From: Pseudomonadota bacterium
Lineage (GTDB): Bacteria; Pseudomonadota; Alphaproteobacteria; Reyranellales; Reyranellaceae
Direction: 5' to 3'
Length of the DNA stretch: 21,799 nucleotides
Assembly (NCBI GenBank): GCA_023436825.1
Contig: JAEZHS010000235.1
Location: forward strand, 1 to 21,799
Shown: positions 21,742 to 21,799 of the stretch, one piece after another
How the letters are laid out: every line of letters begins with the position of its first letter
Numbering within the stretch: position 1 is the stretch's first letter
Notes under the pieces: generated by a model
What the model was told of the DNA's origin: nothing
Databases searched by the model: none
What the model saw: only the letters and a program-made list of their open reading frames with translations
Position numbers and translations under genes: made by a program

Positions 21742-21799
21742 ATGGCGCCTCTGGAGAATGGCGGGTTCCAGCCATCGGTTTGGGCCGGCGATAAAAGCC
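21742..21799 (+). CDS. Start of a further gene, cut by the window edge (trmB by position?)
   Basis: An open frame from the ATG at 21742 reads MAPLENGGFQPSVWAGDKS and runs off the window. A second ATG at 21758 in another frame (MAGSSHRFGPAIKA) has GGAG only 1 nt away, so the first is preferred. In many alphaproteobacteria trmB (tRNA m7G46 methyltransferase) follows metK, but too little sequence is present to identify it. Confidence 0.35.
   Translation, partial: MAPLENGGFQPSVWAGDKS

Overview
The window (about 66% GC by eye) is a chromosomal segment of an alphaproteobacterium. Three things support this: conserved gene neighbourhoods known from that class (tsaB-rimI-fur, miaB-phoH-ybeY, corC-lnt-XRE-metK), a family of membrane proteins restricted to it (Alph_Pro_TM/TIGR02186), and a Fur-type regulator lacking the usual zinc cysteines. 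The codon and repeat style recalls Rhodospirillales or Reyranella-like genomes, but I cannot fix the genus. I see no rRNA, tRNA, CRISPR array, insertion sequence or phage gene.

Layout. Positions 39-107 hold a near-perfect 28-bp-arm inverted repeat. The minus strand then carries an MFS transporter and an HSL-family esterase (108-2221). A plus-strand envelope module follows (2306-5629): DUF2333 protein, TauE/SafE-type permease, TIGR02186 protein and a universal stress protein. After a 289-bp gap with an AT-rich dyad and a possible RBS-masking leader comes nfuA (5919-6467), then a Bax-like glucosaminidase gene. A strong hairpin terminator separates that gene from a convergent VanX-type D-Ala-D-Ala dipeptidase gene. 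tsaB-rimI, a convergent tusA-like gene, fur, olsB and olsA follow (8287-11912). The RNA-metabolism operon miaB-phoH-ybeY (12067-14904) carries a 3-hydroxyisobutyrate-dehydrogenase-type gene at its end. Two inverted C-rich repeats separate that gene from a minus-strand aldo/keto reductase. The window ends with corC, lnt, an XRE regulator, a 346-bp structured intergenic region, metK, and the probable first codons of a further gene.

How the genes work together. Much of the region is housekeeping for tRNA modification (tsaB for t6A, miaB for ms2i6A), ribosome and RNA quality control (rimI, ybeY, phoH), Fe-S delivery (nfuA, which MiaB-type enzymes need), metal sensing (fur) and the envelope (ornithine lipids by olsBA, lipoprotein acylation by lnt, wall turnover by the Bax-like and VanX-like enzymes). 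metK supplies the S-adenosylmethionine that MiaB and many methylases consume.

The most interesting element is the metK leader. Positions 20267-20316 match the SAM-II riboswitch pseudoknot at its key conserved positions. Unlike the textbook form, the ribosome-binding site lies about 45 nt downstream and can be masked by a separate hairpin. Further upstream is an unidentified RNA-like structure with mutually exclusive pairings. The rest is largely ordinary core genome.
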